Assembly (NCBI RefSeq): GCF_001590965.1
Contig: NZ_BCTW01000001.1
Location: forward strand, 124,001 to 188,000
Direction of reading: 5' to 3'
Source: Novosphingobium lentum NBRC 107847
GTDB lineage: Bacteria; Pseudomonadota; Alphaproteobacteria; Sphingomonadales; Sphingomonadaceae
DNA length: 64,000 bases
Positions within the stretch are counted from its first letter, which is position 1. Each line of letters begins with the position of its first letter. Under the pieces are notes generated by a model that saw only the letters and a program-made list of their open reading frames with translations, was not told the DNA's origin and ran no database searches. Below, in pieces: positions 9,192 through 17,161 of this stretch. The translations under genes were made by a program, and so were the position numbers.

Positions 9192-10781
9192 TCAGAAACC
9201 GGGGCGCTTCACCACAACGCCGGGATGGATCGCCAGCAGTTGCGCCATCTTGGCGCGGAACGCGGACAGCTGGCCGGTATCGACCTGCACCTGCCGCGCC
9301 GCGAAGCGCACCGAGTTGGGGTCTACCGTACGCCCGTCGCGGTACAGTTCGTAATGGAGATGCGGCCCGGTCGACAGCCCCGTGGAACCGACATAGCCGA
9401 TCACCTGTCCGCGGCTGACGCGCGCGCCGGGCGAAACCGCGATCCGGCTCATGTGGCCATAGCCGGTGCCCAGCCCGCCGCTGTGTTCCAGCCGCACATA
9501 GTTGCCATGCCCGCCATGTCGCCCGGCAAAGGACACCACGCCATCGTTCATCGCGTAGATCGGCGAACCCCACGGCGCAGCGAAATCGATGCCGGCGTGC
9601 ATGCGCACGAAACCGAGGATCGGGTGGCGGCGCAGGCCATAGCCCGAGGTGATGTGCGCGCCCGAAACCGGCGCGCCCAGCATGCCGCTGTCCTGCTGCG
9701 GCGCGGCAAAGCCCGAAGCCTCGAAGAACCCACCCGACTGGCCCCAGCGCATCAACTGCAGGCGCGGCTTTCCGTCATGTTCCAGCCCGGCGTAGAGCAG
9801 TTCGCCCGCTTGGGTTTCCCCCGTCGCGGCGCGGCGGTTGGCGATGACGATGTCGAATTCGTCCGCCGGGTCGATCTGTTCGAACGAGATGTGGTCGTCC
9901 AGCGTGCGCAGGTAGTCCTGGATCGCCGACGGCGGCGCCCCGGCGGCGCGCGCCGAGCGATAGAGGCTGGCACCGACGATGCCGCGAATGCGCAATGGCG
10001 ACGAATCCACCGCAATCGGCGCGCTGCTGAGCGCAAGGCCCGCGCCGCGCCGCTCGATACCAAGCTTGAGATCGAAGCGCGCGCGGAACGACAGTGCGGT
10101 CAGCGGGCGCGGACGGTCCTGCTGGCTGCGCTGGCCCAGCGTGATGTCGATGCGCGTGCCGGGCCCGATCTCGCCCAGCGGCACCGCGCCTGCGACCAGC
10201 GTCGAAACGCGCGCGGCGTCGTCTGCGCCGACCCCGGCGCGCTGCAGCATGCGGCCGAAGCTGTCGCCTTCGCCCAGCGTCGCGGCGAGTTGGATGGTCG
10301 GGCGTTCGGGCGCGGCAGCCAGCGCGATGACCGCGTCGGTTGGCGCCACGTGGCGACCGTTGGCGCTGCCATAGGACAGCGGGCGAACCGCCAGCGTGCG
10401 GAATTCGGCGCGCGCATCGGAATCGAGCGCCATCGTCGTGGCAGCTTCGACCGGCGAGAAATCGGGCCACAACGCCAGCGCCACCGCGCCCAGCGCCAGC
10501 ATCGTCGCCATGCCGCGAAACCAGCGGCGGCTGCCGATATCCTCGGCCAGGTCGGGAACCCAGTCGATATCGCGCAGCCGGGTGTCGAACAGAGAACGCC
10601 ATTCGCGCCATGACGCGGGGCGGCGGCGGGCGGGTTCGAGAGCAGGATCGACGGCAAGGCTCAGCGCGGGCGCAGGACTGGACGCAGGACCGGGCGCTGC
10701 TGCGGACGCGGCATCGGGCCCAGAGCTGGCCATCGTCGCCACCCCGGCCTCACCGGCCCACTGCTCGCGCATCTTCAACAA
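9192..10781 (-). CDS. M23 family (LytM) peptidase, membrane anchored
   Basis: A 529-residue protein. A charged, Pro/Ala-rich cytoplasmic leader (1-90) precedes one membrane segment (about 91-107, MATMLALGAVALALW). The middle carries a LysM/OapA-like region that mentions no obvious catalytic residues. The C-terminal domain has Zn ligands HAGID (H395, D399) and HLHYE (H474, H476), so it should be an active peptidoglycan endopeptidase in the periplasm. The expected division or cell-wall hydrolase role is inferred. The gene is divergent from the helicase across about 210 bp. Confidence 0.9.
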   Translation of the reverse strand: MLKMREQWAGEAGVATMASSGPDAASAAAPGPASSPAPALSLAVDPALEPARRRPASWREWRSLFDTRLRDIDWVPDLAEDIGSRRWFRGMATMLALGAVALALWPDFSPVEAATTMALDSDARAEFRTLAVRPLSYGSANGRHVAPTDAVIALAAAPERPTIQLAATLGEGDSFGRMLQRAGVGADDAARVSTLVAGAVPLGEIGPGTRIDITLGQRSQQDRPRPLTALSFRARFDLKLGIERRGAGLALSSAPIAVDSSPLRIRGIVGASLYRSARAAGAPPSAIQDYLRTLDDHISFEQIDPADEFDIVIANRRAATGETQAGELLYAGLEHDGKPRLQLMRWGQSGGFFEASGFAAPQQDSGMLGAPVSGAHITSGYGLRRHPILGFVRMHAGIDFAAPWGSPIYAMNDGVVSFAGRHGGHGNYVRLEHSGGLGTGYGHMSRIAVSPGARVSRGQVIGYVGSTGLSTGPHLHYELYRDGRTVDPNSVRFAARQVQVDTGQLSAFRAKMAQLLAIHPGVVVKRPGF

Positions 10782-10991
10782 CCGCCCGTCCTTTGCGCCG
10801 GACCGCCATCAGGAAGCCCGTATCCTCAAGAGTTGCCGCTCTGCCCTGCACTCGCAAGGTTAATCTTCGGTAAAAGCGGCCCGCATATCGGGCTGCACCA
10901 TGACGTCATACCGCCACATCATCGCGCAATTCACAGCCTTTGGCCGTGCCATGCCTTGCACCTGCCGCAGCGCGATGCCACATCCATTTGC

Positions 10992-13550
10992 ATGGCCAGC
11001 CCCCCTATCGCTGCTTCGCGCAGGGATCCCGGAGACAGGACGATCAAGGCGGTGCTGGGGCCCACCAACACCGGCAAGACCCATCTTGCGATCGAACGGC
11101 TCTGCGCTCACTCCAGCGGCGCGATCGGGTTTCCGCTGCGGCTGCTGGCGCGCGAGGTCTATGACCGGGTCTGCGCGATCAAGGGGGTGGAGCGCGTCGC
11201 GCTGATCACCGGCGAGGAGCGGATCGAACCCAAGGGCGCGCGCTGGCTGCTATGCACCGCCGAAGCGATGCCGTCGCGCCCCGACCTCGCGTTCGTTGCC
11301 CTCGACGAGGCGCAGCTGTCCGCCGACCCCGAGCGCGGGCACATCTTCACCGACCGCCTGCTGAACGCGCGCGGGCGGGAGGAAACGATGCTGCTCGGCT
11401 CGGCCACGCTGGCGCCGATGGTGCGCAGCCTGCTGCCCGGCGCGGACATCGTCAGCCGCCCGCGCTTTTCCACGCTGAGCCACGTCGGCGCGAAGAAGCT
11501 CAGCCGCATCCCGCCGCGCAGCGCGATCGTCGCGTTTTCGGCCGAGCAGGTCTATGCCATGGCCGAGATGCTGCGCCGGTTCCGCGGCGGCGCGGCGGTG
11601 GTGATGGGCGCGCTCTCGCCGCAAACGCGCAACGCCCAGGTCGCGATGTACCAGTCGGGCGAGGTCGATTACCTCGTCGCCACCGATGCCATCGGCATGG
11701 GGCTCAACCTCGACATCGACCATGTCGCGTTTGCCGGCCTGTCGAAATACGACGGCCACCGCCAGCGCCGCCTGACCACGGCCGAAATGGCGCAGATCGC
11801 GGGGCGCGCCGGGCGTCACCAGCGCGATGGCACGTTCGGCACGCTTGCAGGACTTGGTTCGGCGGGCAGCGGGCGCGATCCCGAATTCACCGACGAGGAA
11901 GTCTATGCGATCGAGGAACACCGCTTCGCCCCGCTGACCAAACTCTACTGGCGCGAGGCAGAACCACGCACCGATAGCCTTGGCCTGCTGATCGCCGATC
12001 TCGAATCGCCGCCGCCGCTGGACGGGCTGGTGCCCGCGCCCGAAGCGATCGACCTGACCGTGCTCAAGCGGCTGGCCGAAGACCCCGAAATCGCCGCCAG
12101 CGTGCGCGGGCATGGCTCGGTCCAGCGGTTCTGGGCGACGTGCTCGCTGCCCGATTTCCGCCAGCACGGCGCGGAAACGCACGCGCGCTTCGTCGCGCGG
12201 CTGTGGCAGGACTTGCGTCACGGGACGCTGGGCAACGACTTTGTCGCGCGCGCCATTGCCGAACTCGACAATCCTGCGGGCGATATCGACACGCTGCAGG
12301 GGCGCATCGCCGCGATCCGCAGCTGGTCGTACATCGCGCAGCGCCCCGACTGGGTGCTGTCGCGCGACGAGATGGCGGCGCGCGCCCGCGCGGTCGAAAC
12401 GCGGCTGTCCGATGCGCTGCACGCGCGGCTGACCGAACGTTTCGTCAACCGCCGCACCACCGTGCTGATGCGCAAGACCGGGGTCGATGCCGCGCTGCTG
12501 CCGGTGCGGATGGACGAGACCGGCGCCGTGCTGGTCGATGACGAGCCGATCGGGCGGCTGGAGGGCTTCCGCTTCACCGTTGACGGCATGGCGCGCGCCG
12601 CCGACCGCAAGCTGCTGCTCGCCGCCGCCGACCGCCACTTGCCCGCGTTGATCGAACAGCGCGCCGCCGCGCTGGCCGCCGCCGCCGCTGCGGATGACCC
12701 GACGCTGGCGCTCGAGGGCGAATCGATCGCGTGGCAAGGGCTGGCCGTCTCCCGGCTCGAGCGCGGGCGCACCATGCTCGAGCCCAAGCTGAAGCTCGAT
12801 CCCGCGCTCGACCGGCTGGCCCCGCCGCGCCGCATCGCGCTGGCTGCCGCGCTGCAGGACTGGATCGACCGTCGCGCCACACGGCCACTGGCACCGTTGC
12901 GGAGCCTTGCCATGGCCAGTCGCGATCCCGCAGCGGGCGCGGACTTGCGCGCGTTGCTGCTCCACCTGCTCGACGCCGGCGGGGTGTTGCCGCGCGAGGC
13001 ATCGGGGCTGGAGCGGCTCGACGGTGCGCAGCGTGAGGCCCTGCGGCGGCTTGGGGTCAGGATCGGCGCGCTCGACGTGTTCGTGCCGCAGGCGCTGCGG
13101 CCCGCCGCGATGGCCGAATGGAGCCGGCTCGCGTCGATATGGGGGCTGGCGCATCTGCCCCCGCCGTCGGCGATGCCGCCGATCGCGCCCGAGGGCCGCG
13201 TCGCGCCGGGTTACCGGCGCTGCGGGGCGCAGGCCGTGCGAGTGGATCTGGCCGAGAAGCTGCTCCATGCCGCGCACCGCGTGCGGGTGGCGAGCGGGCG
13301 TCGCTTCGTGCTCGATCCCGGGGCGGCGCGTTCGATGGGACTGACCACTGCCGGCTATGCCGCGTTGCTGCGCGCTGCCGGCTTTCATGCCCATCCGCCG
13401 CGAAGCCTGGCGCAAGGCGAGTACGGGCCGCCCACGCCGCCGCTGTGGCAGTGGCGTCCGCCGCGCCCGCCCGCGCCTCCACCGGCCATGCGCGTGATCG
13501 TGCCGCCGACAACGGGCGCATTCGCGGCGCTGTCGGGGTGGGGTCGCTGA
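10992..13550 (+). CDS. SUV3-like DEAD/DExH RNA helicase
   Basis: 852 residues from the ATG at 10992, which leaves only about 20 residues before the Walker A motif GPTNTGKT (23-30). Other motifs include DEAQ (105-108), GSATLA, the motif V region ATDAIGMGLNL and motif VI QIAGRAGRH. This order and the C-terminal all-alpha extension match the SUV3/mitochondrial degradosome-type helicases common in alphaproteobacteria. The likely role is RNA unwinding or turnover. No clear ribosome-binding site precedes the ATG, and an upstream in-frame extension exists but is not conserved in character. The S4-domain gene follows 18 bp downstream, so both may handle structured RNA. Confidence 0.88.
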   Translation: MASPPIAASRRDPGDRTIKAVLGPTNTGKTHLAIERLCAHSSGAIGFPLRLLAREVYDRVCAIKGVERVALITGEERIEPKGARWLLCTAEAMPSRPDLAFVALDEAQLSADPERGHIFTDRLLNARGREETMLLGSATLAPMVRSLLPGADIVSRPRFSTLSHVGAKKLSRIPPRSAIVAFSAEQVYAMAEMLRRFRGGAAVVMGALSPQTRNAQVAMYQSGEVDYLVATDAIGMGLNLDIDHVAFAGLSKYDGHRQRRLTTAEMAQIAGRAGRHQRDGTFGTLAGLGSAGSGRDPEFTDEEVYAIEEHRFAPLTKLYWREAEPRTDSLGLLIADLESPPPLDGLVPAPEAIDLTVLKRLAEDPEIAASVRGHGSVQRFWATCSLPDFRQHGAETHARFVARLWQDLRHGTLGNDFVARAIAELDNPAGDIDTLQGRIAAIRSWSYIAQRPDWVLSRDEMAARARAVETRLSDALHARLTERFVNRRTTVLMRKTGVDAALLPVRMDETGAVLVDDEPIGRLEGFRFTVDGMARAADRKLLLAAADRHLPALIEQRAAALAAAAAADDPTLALEGESIAWQGLAVSRLERGRTMLEPKLKLDPALDRLAPPRRIALAAALQDWIDRRATRPLAPLRSLAMASRDPAAGADLRALLLHLLDAGGVLPREASGLERLDGAQREALRRLGVRIGALDVFVPQALRPAAMAEWSRLASIWGLAHLPPPSAMPPIAPEGRVAPGYRRCGAQAVRVDLAEKLLHAAHRVRVASGRRFVLDPGAARSMGLTTAGYAALLRAAGFHAHPPRSLAQGEYGPPTPPLWQWRPPRPPAPPPAMRVIVPPTTGAFAALSGWGR

Positions 13551-13568
13551 ATGCGGTGGAAACGCTGA

Positions 13569-13901
13569 ATGCAGGGCATGCGGATCGACCGGTTGCTGTG
13601 GTTCCTGCGACTGGCCAGGACGCGCAGCATCGCGCAGCAATGGGCTGCCGCCGGTCACATCCGGCTCAACGGGCGGCGAATCGAGCGGGCCGCGCAAACG
13701 GTCGCGATGGGCGACGTGATGGTGATTCCGATCGGCGCCAGCGTGCGCGTTATCGAGCTTCTGGCCATCCCCGCACGGCGCGGACCGCCCGCCGAAGCAC
13801 AGGCTTGTTACCGCCGGCTTGACGAGACGCTTGACGATTTGGCTGCTTCACCTCTAGCACCCGGTCAAACAGACCAGCCTGAGGGACCTTCGCTGCCATG
13901 A
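13569..13901 (+). CDS. S4-domain RNA-binding protein (Hsp15/HslR-like)
   Basis: A 110-residue protein whose N-terminal half is an S4 domain: [22 protein letters not shown]...IRLNGRR. In Escherichia coli HslR binds stalled 50S subunits carrying tRNA after heat shock; the same role here is inferred from the family. The start may be the ATG at 13569 or three codons later at 13578. It sits between the RNA helicase and fdxA, and its stop overlaps the fdxA start (ATGA), so the three probably form one transcript. The C-terminal tail is Pro/Gln rich and variable. Confidence 0.88.
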   Translation: MQGMRIDRLLWFLRLARTRSIAQQWAAAGHIRLNGRRIERAAQTVAMGDVMVIPIGASVRVIELLAIPARRGPPAEAQACYRRLDETLDDLAASPLAPGQTDQPEGPSLP

Positions 13902-14236
13902 CTTATGTTGTCACCGACGCCTGCATCAAGTGCAAGTATATGGATTGCGTCGAGGTATGCCCCGTCGACTGCTTCTACGAAGGCGAGAACATGCTCGTCA
14001 TCAACCCCAGCGAATGCATCGATTGCGGCGTGTGCGAGCCCGAATGCCCGGCCGAGGCGATCCTGCCCGACACCGAGAGCGGGCTGGAGCAGTGGCTGGA
14101 ACTGAACACCAAGTTTTCGGCCGAATGGCCCAACCTCACCACCAAGAAGGAATCGCCGGCCGACGCCGACGAGCACAAGGGCGAGGACGGCAAGTTCGAC
14201 AAGTACTTCTCGGCCGAACCCGGCGAGGGCGACTGA
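13898..14236 (+). CDS. fdxA: Seven-iron ferredoxin FdxA
   Basis: A 112-residue ferredoxin of the Azotobacter FdI type. Cysteines 9, 17 and 50 fit the [3Fe-4S] cluster; cysteines 21, 40, 43 and 46 fit the [4Fe-4S] cluster ([11 protein letters not shown]). The acidic C-terminal extension (residues 60-112) is usual for the alphaproteobacterial form. It carries electrons in the cytoplasm; partners are unknown. It overlaps the upstream S4-domain gene by four bases. A strong hairpin without a clear T-run lies 11 bp after its stop. Confidence 0.96.
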   Translation: MTYVVTDACIKCKYMDCVEVCPVDCFYEGENMLVINPSECIDCGVCEPECPAEAILPDTESGLEQWLELNTKFSAEWPNLTTKKESPADADEHKGEDGKFDKYFSAEPGEGD

Positions 14237-14247
14237 CAACAGTCGAA

Positions 14248-14270
14248 CGGATCGCAAGCGTTGCGATCCG
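14248..14270 (+). terminator. Hairpin after fdxA, possible terminator
   Basis: A perfect 10-bp stem (CGGATCGCAA / TTGCGATCCG) with a three-base loop, 11 bp after the fdxA stop. The downstream bases (CCACTTCATC) lack a run of T, so intrinsic termination is uncertain; it could instead stabilise the 3' end of the mRNA. Confidence 0.5.
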
Positions 14271-14384
14271 CCACTTCATCAATTCTTGGTTAACGATTGG
14301 TTCAATGCGGACCCGTCTTTAATCGACTCCGGACCAATATTCGTGTCATTCCTTTGCCCGGAACAGGCAAAGTGAGCGACACTT

Positions 14385-14651
14385 GTGTTAACGGCCGTCT
14401 TGATGTTCTGTGCGATTTCGGCAGCTGCTTGCGGCGGATTTATTTGCGCGTCCGTGCTCACCGCAGCTAAAATCGACGATTTGCACATCGCCAACGCTGC
14501 GTTGAAACGCCAGCTGGCGGAATTGCACGCAGGCGTAGCCGCCACACGCGGTGGTCCCGCGTTCCACCCGTTTGCCGGGCCCGGCCCCGAACGGACCGCC
14601 AGCGCCGCTGCAGAACCCGCCGTACAGGACTATACGCTGCTCGTTTCGTGA
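14385..14651 (+). CDS. Small hypothetical membrane-anchored protein
   Basis: A possible 88-residue protein starting at GTG 14385 or ATG 14403. Residues 1-28 are hydrophobic (AVLMFCAISAAACGGFICAS), a single membrane segment or uncleaved signal, followed by a short helical stretch (IDDLHIANAALKRQLAELHAG) and a Pro/Ala-rich tail. Third-position GC is lower than in the neighbours, so this may not be a gene. A sequence one base off the CtrA consensus (TTAA-N7-TTCA, 14290-14304) lies upstream. I do not recognise a family. Confidence 0.35.
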   Translation: MLTAVLMFCAISAAACGGFICASVLTAAKIDDLHIANAALKRQLAELHAGVAATRGGPAFHPFAGPGPERTASAAAEPAVQDYTLLVS

Positions 14652-14952
14652 TCGGGTGATGCTGCTGGGCGGCCGGGTTTCGGGTCGCGCTGGAATGCTC
14701 CGATCCGGCTGGCCAAAACGACCAGCAATGCGAGGTCTGGTAATTTTATTGCGGAAGTGTTATATCCCCTGTCAAGCGTGAGCGGGCTTGATTTTCAGTC
14801 GCAGTTCGCTGGCGCGTTTCACCACGAGAAGGCAGGGTAGCGGCAAACGGATCGAAGGGCTCGCCGACCGGTTGTTGAAGGTCGTTTGCCGGTTCTCTCC
14901 CGGGCAGTTCCGCCCGCCGCCGCTGTTTCTGTCCACGTCGAAAGGACAACCG
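14652..14952. other. Non-coding leader of carD
   Basis: About 300 bp with no supported gene. It includes an AT-richer patch around 14742-14768 that may hold the carD promoter, although no convincing -35/-10 pair is visible. Further down are the 9-bp inverted repeats CGGCAAACG (14841-14849) and CGTTTGCCG (14883-14891), which could fold the carD leader around a 33-base loop. A ribosome-binding site AAAGGA lies just before the carD ATG. Confidence 0.6.
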
Positions 14953-15477
14953 ATGGTAGGCAAGGCACTCGCCTTCGATGTTGGGGATTACGTCGTCTAT
15001 CCGAAGCATGGTGTCGGCCGGGTGGTCGAACTGCAGAATGAAGAAATCGCGGGCATGAAGCTGCAGCTGTACGTGCTGCGCTTCGAAAAGGAGCGCATGA
15101 CGCTCCGCGTTCCCGTGAACAAGGTCGAAGCGATCGGCATGCGCAAGCTGTCGTCGGACAAGACCCTGCGTGAAGCGCTCGATACGCTCAAGGGCAAGCC
15201 CAAGGTCAAGCGCACGATGTGGTCGCGCCGCGCCCAGGAATACGAAGCGAAGATCAATTCGGGCGACCTCGTGTCGATCGCCGAAGTGACCCGCGACCTG
15301 TTCCGGGCCGACGATCAGCCCGAGCAGAGCTATTCCGAACGCCAGATCTTCGAAGCCGCCTCGTCACGCCTCGCGCGCGAACTCGCCGCGATGGAAAAGA
15401 CCGACGAACCCACCGCGCTCAAGAAGATCCTTGCGATCCTCAACGAGCATGCGCCGAAATACTACGAAACCGCCTGA
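14953..15477 (+). CDS. carD: CarD family transcriptional regulator
   Basis: 174 residues from ATG 14953, preceded by AAAGGA. Residues 8-65 form the RNA-polymerase-interacting domain (FDVGDYVVYPKHGVGRVVEL, a Tudor-like fold). The C-terminal part is the helical DNA-binding domain with the conserved MWSRRAQEYEAKINSGDL. CarD binds the RNA polymerase beta subunit and stabilises open complexes, notably at rRNA promoters. The long upstream frame in the same phase is leader, not protein. A good intrinsic terminator follows. Confidence 0.95.
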   Translation: MVGKALAFDVGDYVVYPKHGVGRVVELQNEEIAGMKLQLYVLRFEKERMTLRVPVNKVEAIGMRKLSSDKTLREALDTLKGKPKVKRTMWSRRAQEYEAKINSGDLVSIAEVTRDLFRADDQPEQSYSERQIFEAASSRLARELAAMEKTDEPTALKKILAILNEHAPKYYETA

Positions 15478-15532
15478 CGCGCCAGCCGTTCGGCCCACGC
15501 GAAACGGCAACCCGATCAGCAGAACACCAGGA

Positions 15533-15560
15533 AGGCCGCCGGGCAACCGGTGGCCTTTCT
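15533..15560 (+). terminator. Rho-independent terminator of carD
   Basis: A 10-bp stem (AGGCCGCCGG / CCGGTGGCCT, one G-U pair) closes a GCAA tetraloop and is followed by TTCT. It lies 56 bp after the carD stop. Confidence 0.8.
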
Positions 15561-15704
15561 GGCGTCACCGGTGGCATGGCGGAGGGTGTTCGTCCTGCCT
15601 CGACCGGACCCGGATGAAGCTGCGCTTGTGCATTCGTTCACAGCGGGGTCAGGGCGAATCGCTATGGCAGCCTTACGCCATCGCAACCGAACAAGAGATA
15701 CATC

Positions 15705-15830
15705 ATGGGCCTGTTCAAAACCGACCTCTACCGCTCCTTCATCATCGGCTTCCTGATCGGCACCGCCGGTCTTGTCGCCGCGACGGGCAGTGAAGCACGG
15801 GCCCAGATTGTCGCGGAGCTCATCCGATGA
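15705..15830 (+). CDS. 41-residue membrane microprotein coupled to msrA
   Basis: A small frame of 41 codons starting MGLFKTDLYRSF, with a single hydrophobic helix (about 12-27, FIIGFLIGTAGLVAA) and a polar tail ending QIVAELIR. Its TGA overlaps the ATG of msrA (ATGA), which argues that it is translated and coupled. Charge distribution suggests an inner-membrane protein with its N-terminus inside. I do not know a named family; function is unknown. Candidate roles are anchoring or a translational lead-in for the exported MsrA. Confidence 0.65.
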   Translation: MGLFKTDLYRSFIIGFLIGTAGLVAATGSEARAQIVAELIR

Positions 15831-16501
15831 GGGCCGCGGCGGCATTCTCGATCGTCGTGGCAGGAATGGCCGCGGCTTGCCAGCAGCCGGCCTTTGCTGA
15901 GGGGGCAGTTGCTACCCCTGCTGCGGCGGTCGAGGCTCACGAGGCACCGGGACTGAAGACCGCGATCTTCGCGGGCGGATGTTTCTGGGGAATCGAAGCG
16001 GTGTTCAGCCACGTCAAGGGCGTGACCAGCGCGGTCTCCGGCTACGAAGGCGGCGCGCGCGACACCGCGCAATACGAACGCGTCAGCGATGGCGACACCG
16101 GCCACGCCGAATCGGTGAGGATCATCTATGATCCAGCGGTGGTGCGGTATGACCAGCTGCTGCGGATCTTTTTCGCGGTCGGCACCGATCCCACGCAGCT
16201 CAACCGGCAGGGCCCCGACACCGGCACGCAGTACCGCAACGCGCTGGTCCCGCTCAACGTCGAGCAAAGCCGGGTTGCGGCGGGCTACCTTGCGCAGCTG
16301 AAAGCGCTGAACTTGTGGCATCGCCCGATCGTGACGGCGGTGGAACCCAATCGCGGGTTCTTCCCGGCCGAAGCGCATCATCAGGACTTTGCGCTGCACA
16401 ATCCCGACCACCCGTACATCCAGCAATGGGATGCGCCCAAGGTTGCCGCGCTGCACCGGCTGTTCCCCGCGCAGTGGAAACCCGCGTTCACGCCGGGCTG
16501 A
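15827..16501 (+). CDS. msrA: Peptide methionine-(S)-sulfoxide reductase with export signal
   Basis: A 224-residue MsrA. The catalytic motif GCFWG places the active cysteine at residue 52; the domain continues through GHAESVRIIYDP and TDPTQLNRQGPDTGTQYRN. It reduces methionine-S-sulfoxide in proteins. The first 24 residues are hydrophobic and end AFAEG, or AAAC at residue 18, so the enzyme is probably exported, as a periplasmic protein or perhaps a lipoprotein (the lipobox is imperfect). Most MsrA proteins are cytoplasmic, so this form is likely to protect envelope proteins. It is coupled to the upstream microprotein. Confidence 0.93.
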   Translation: MRAAAAFSIVVAGMAAACQQPAFAEGAVATPAAAVEAHEAPGLKTAIFAGGCFWGIEAVFSHVKGVTSAVSGYEGGARDTAQYERVSDGDTGHAESVRIIYDPAVVRYDQLLRIFFAVGTDPTQLNRQGPDTGTQYRNALVPLNVEQSRVAAGYLAQLKALNLWHRPIVTAVEPNRGFFPAEAHHQDFALHNPDHPYIQQWDAPKVAALHRLFPAQWKPAFTPG

Positions 16502-16583
16502 CCGCGTGCCGATCTGACACGGATCGCGGCGCGGCCGCGTGACGATTTGCCTGATACCGCGACAGCGCCTATCTGTAAGGCCC

Positions 16584-17045
16584 ATGTCAGGTCACCACCA
16601 TCACCACGATTACGACGGCGAGACGCTGGTCCGCGCCGCGCGTGGCGCGCTGACCGATGCCGGCGAACAGTGGACCGACATGCGCGCCGACGTGTTCGAG
16701 GCGCTGGCGGCGCAGGAACGCCCGGCGTCGGCCTATGACATCGCCGAAAGCGTGGGCACGCGGCGCGGCAAGCGGGTCGCCCCCAACAGCGTCTATCGCA
16801 TCCTCGACCTGTTCGTGCGCACCAACCTGGCGCGGCGCGTGGAAAGCGCCAACGGCTATCTCGCCAACAGCCATCCGGGCTGCCGCCACGACTGCATCTT
16901 CCTGATCTGCGACAACTGCGGGCAGGCGATCCACCTCGACGACGACAAGTTGACCGGCGCGCTGCGCGAGGCGGCGCGCGAAGCCGGTTTTGCCGATGTC
17001 CGCCCGGTGGTCGAAATACGCGGCCGCTGCGGCACCTGCGGCTGA
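16584..17045 (+). CDS. Fur family regulator, Zur-like
   Basis: 153 residues from ATG 16584. The winged-helix domain spans about 20-85 (SAYDIAESVG...NSVYRILDLFVRTNLARRVES) and the dimer domain follows. The structural zinc site has two CxxC pairs, CDNC and CGTC at the C-terminus, as in Fur and Zur. The paired histidines and cysteine in SHPGCRHDC fit a Zur-type regulatory site better than Fur. Odd is the run of five histidines at residues 4-8, which could bind metal. No target operator was identified. It sits upstream of dxs but is not obviously linked to it. Confidence 0.8.
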   Translation: MSGHHHHHDYDGETLVRAARGALTDAGEQWTDMRADVFEALAAQERPASAYDIAESVGTRRGKRVAPNSVYRILDLFVRTNLARRVESANGYLANSHPGCRHDCIFLICDNCGQAIHLDDDKLTGALREAAREAGFADVRPVVEIRGRCGTCG

Positions 17046-17161
17046 TCGGGGATGCCCGCGCAGAGCGTTGGGTGTGGCCATTCCTCAACCATGACTGATA
17101 ATTCACACAAAGCCGTCCGCAGGAATTCGACAGCGACTATGCGGACGTGTATTGCACTTTG

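Noticed and set aside
11250..13697. An 815-codon open frame opposite the SUV3-like helicase
   Set aside because: The plus-strand helicase has all its motifs. The opposite frame has no recognisable domain and a shadow-like composition.
14290..14304. CtrA-like site TTAA-N7-TTCA
   Set aside because: One mismatch in a short motif, upstream of a doubtful gene. This can arise by chance.
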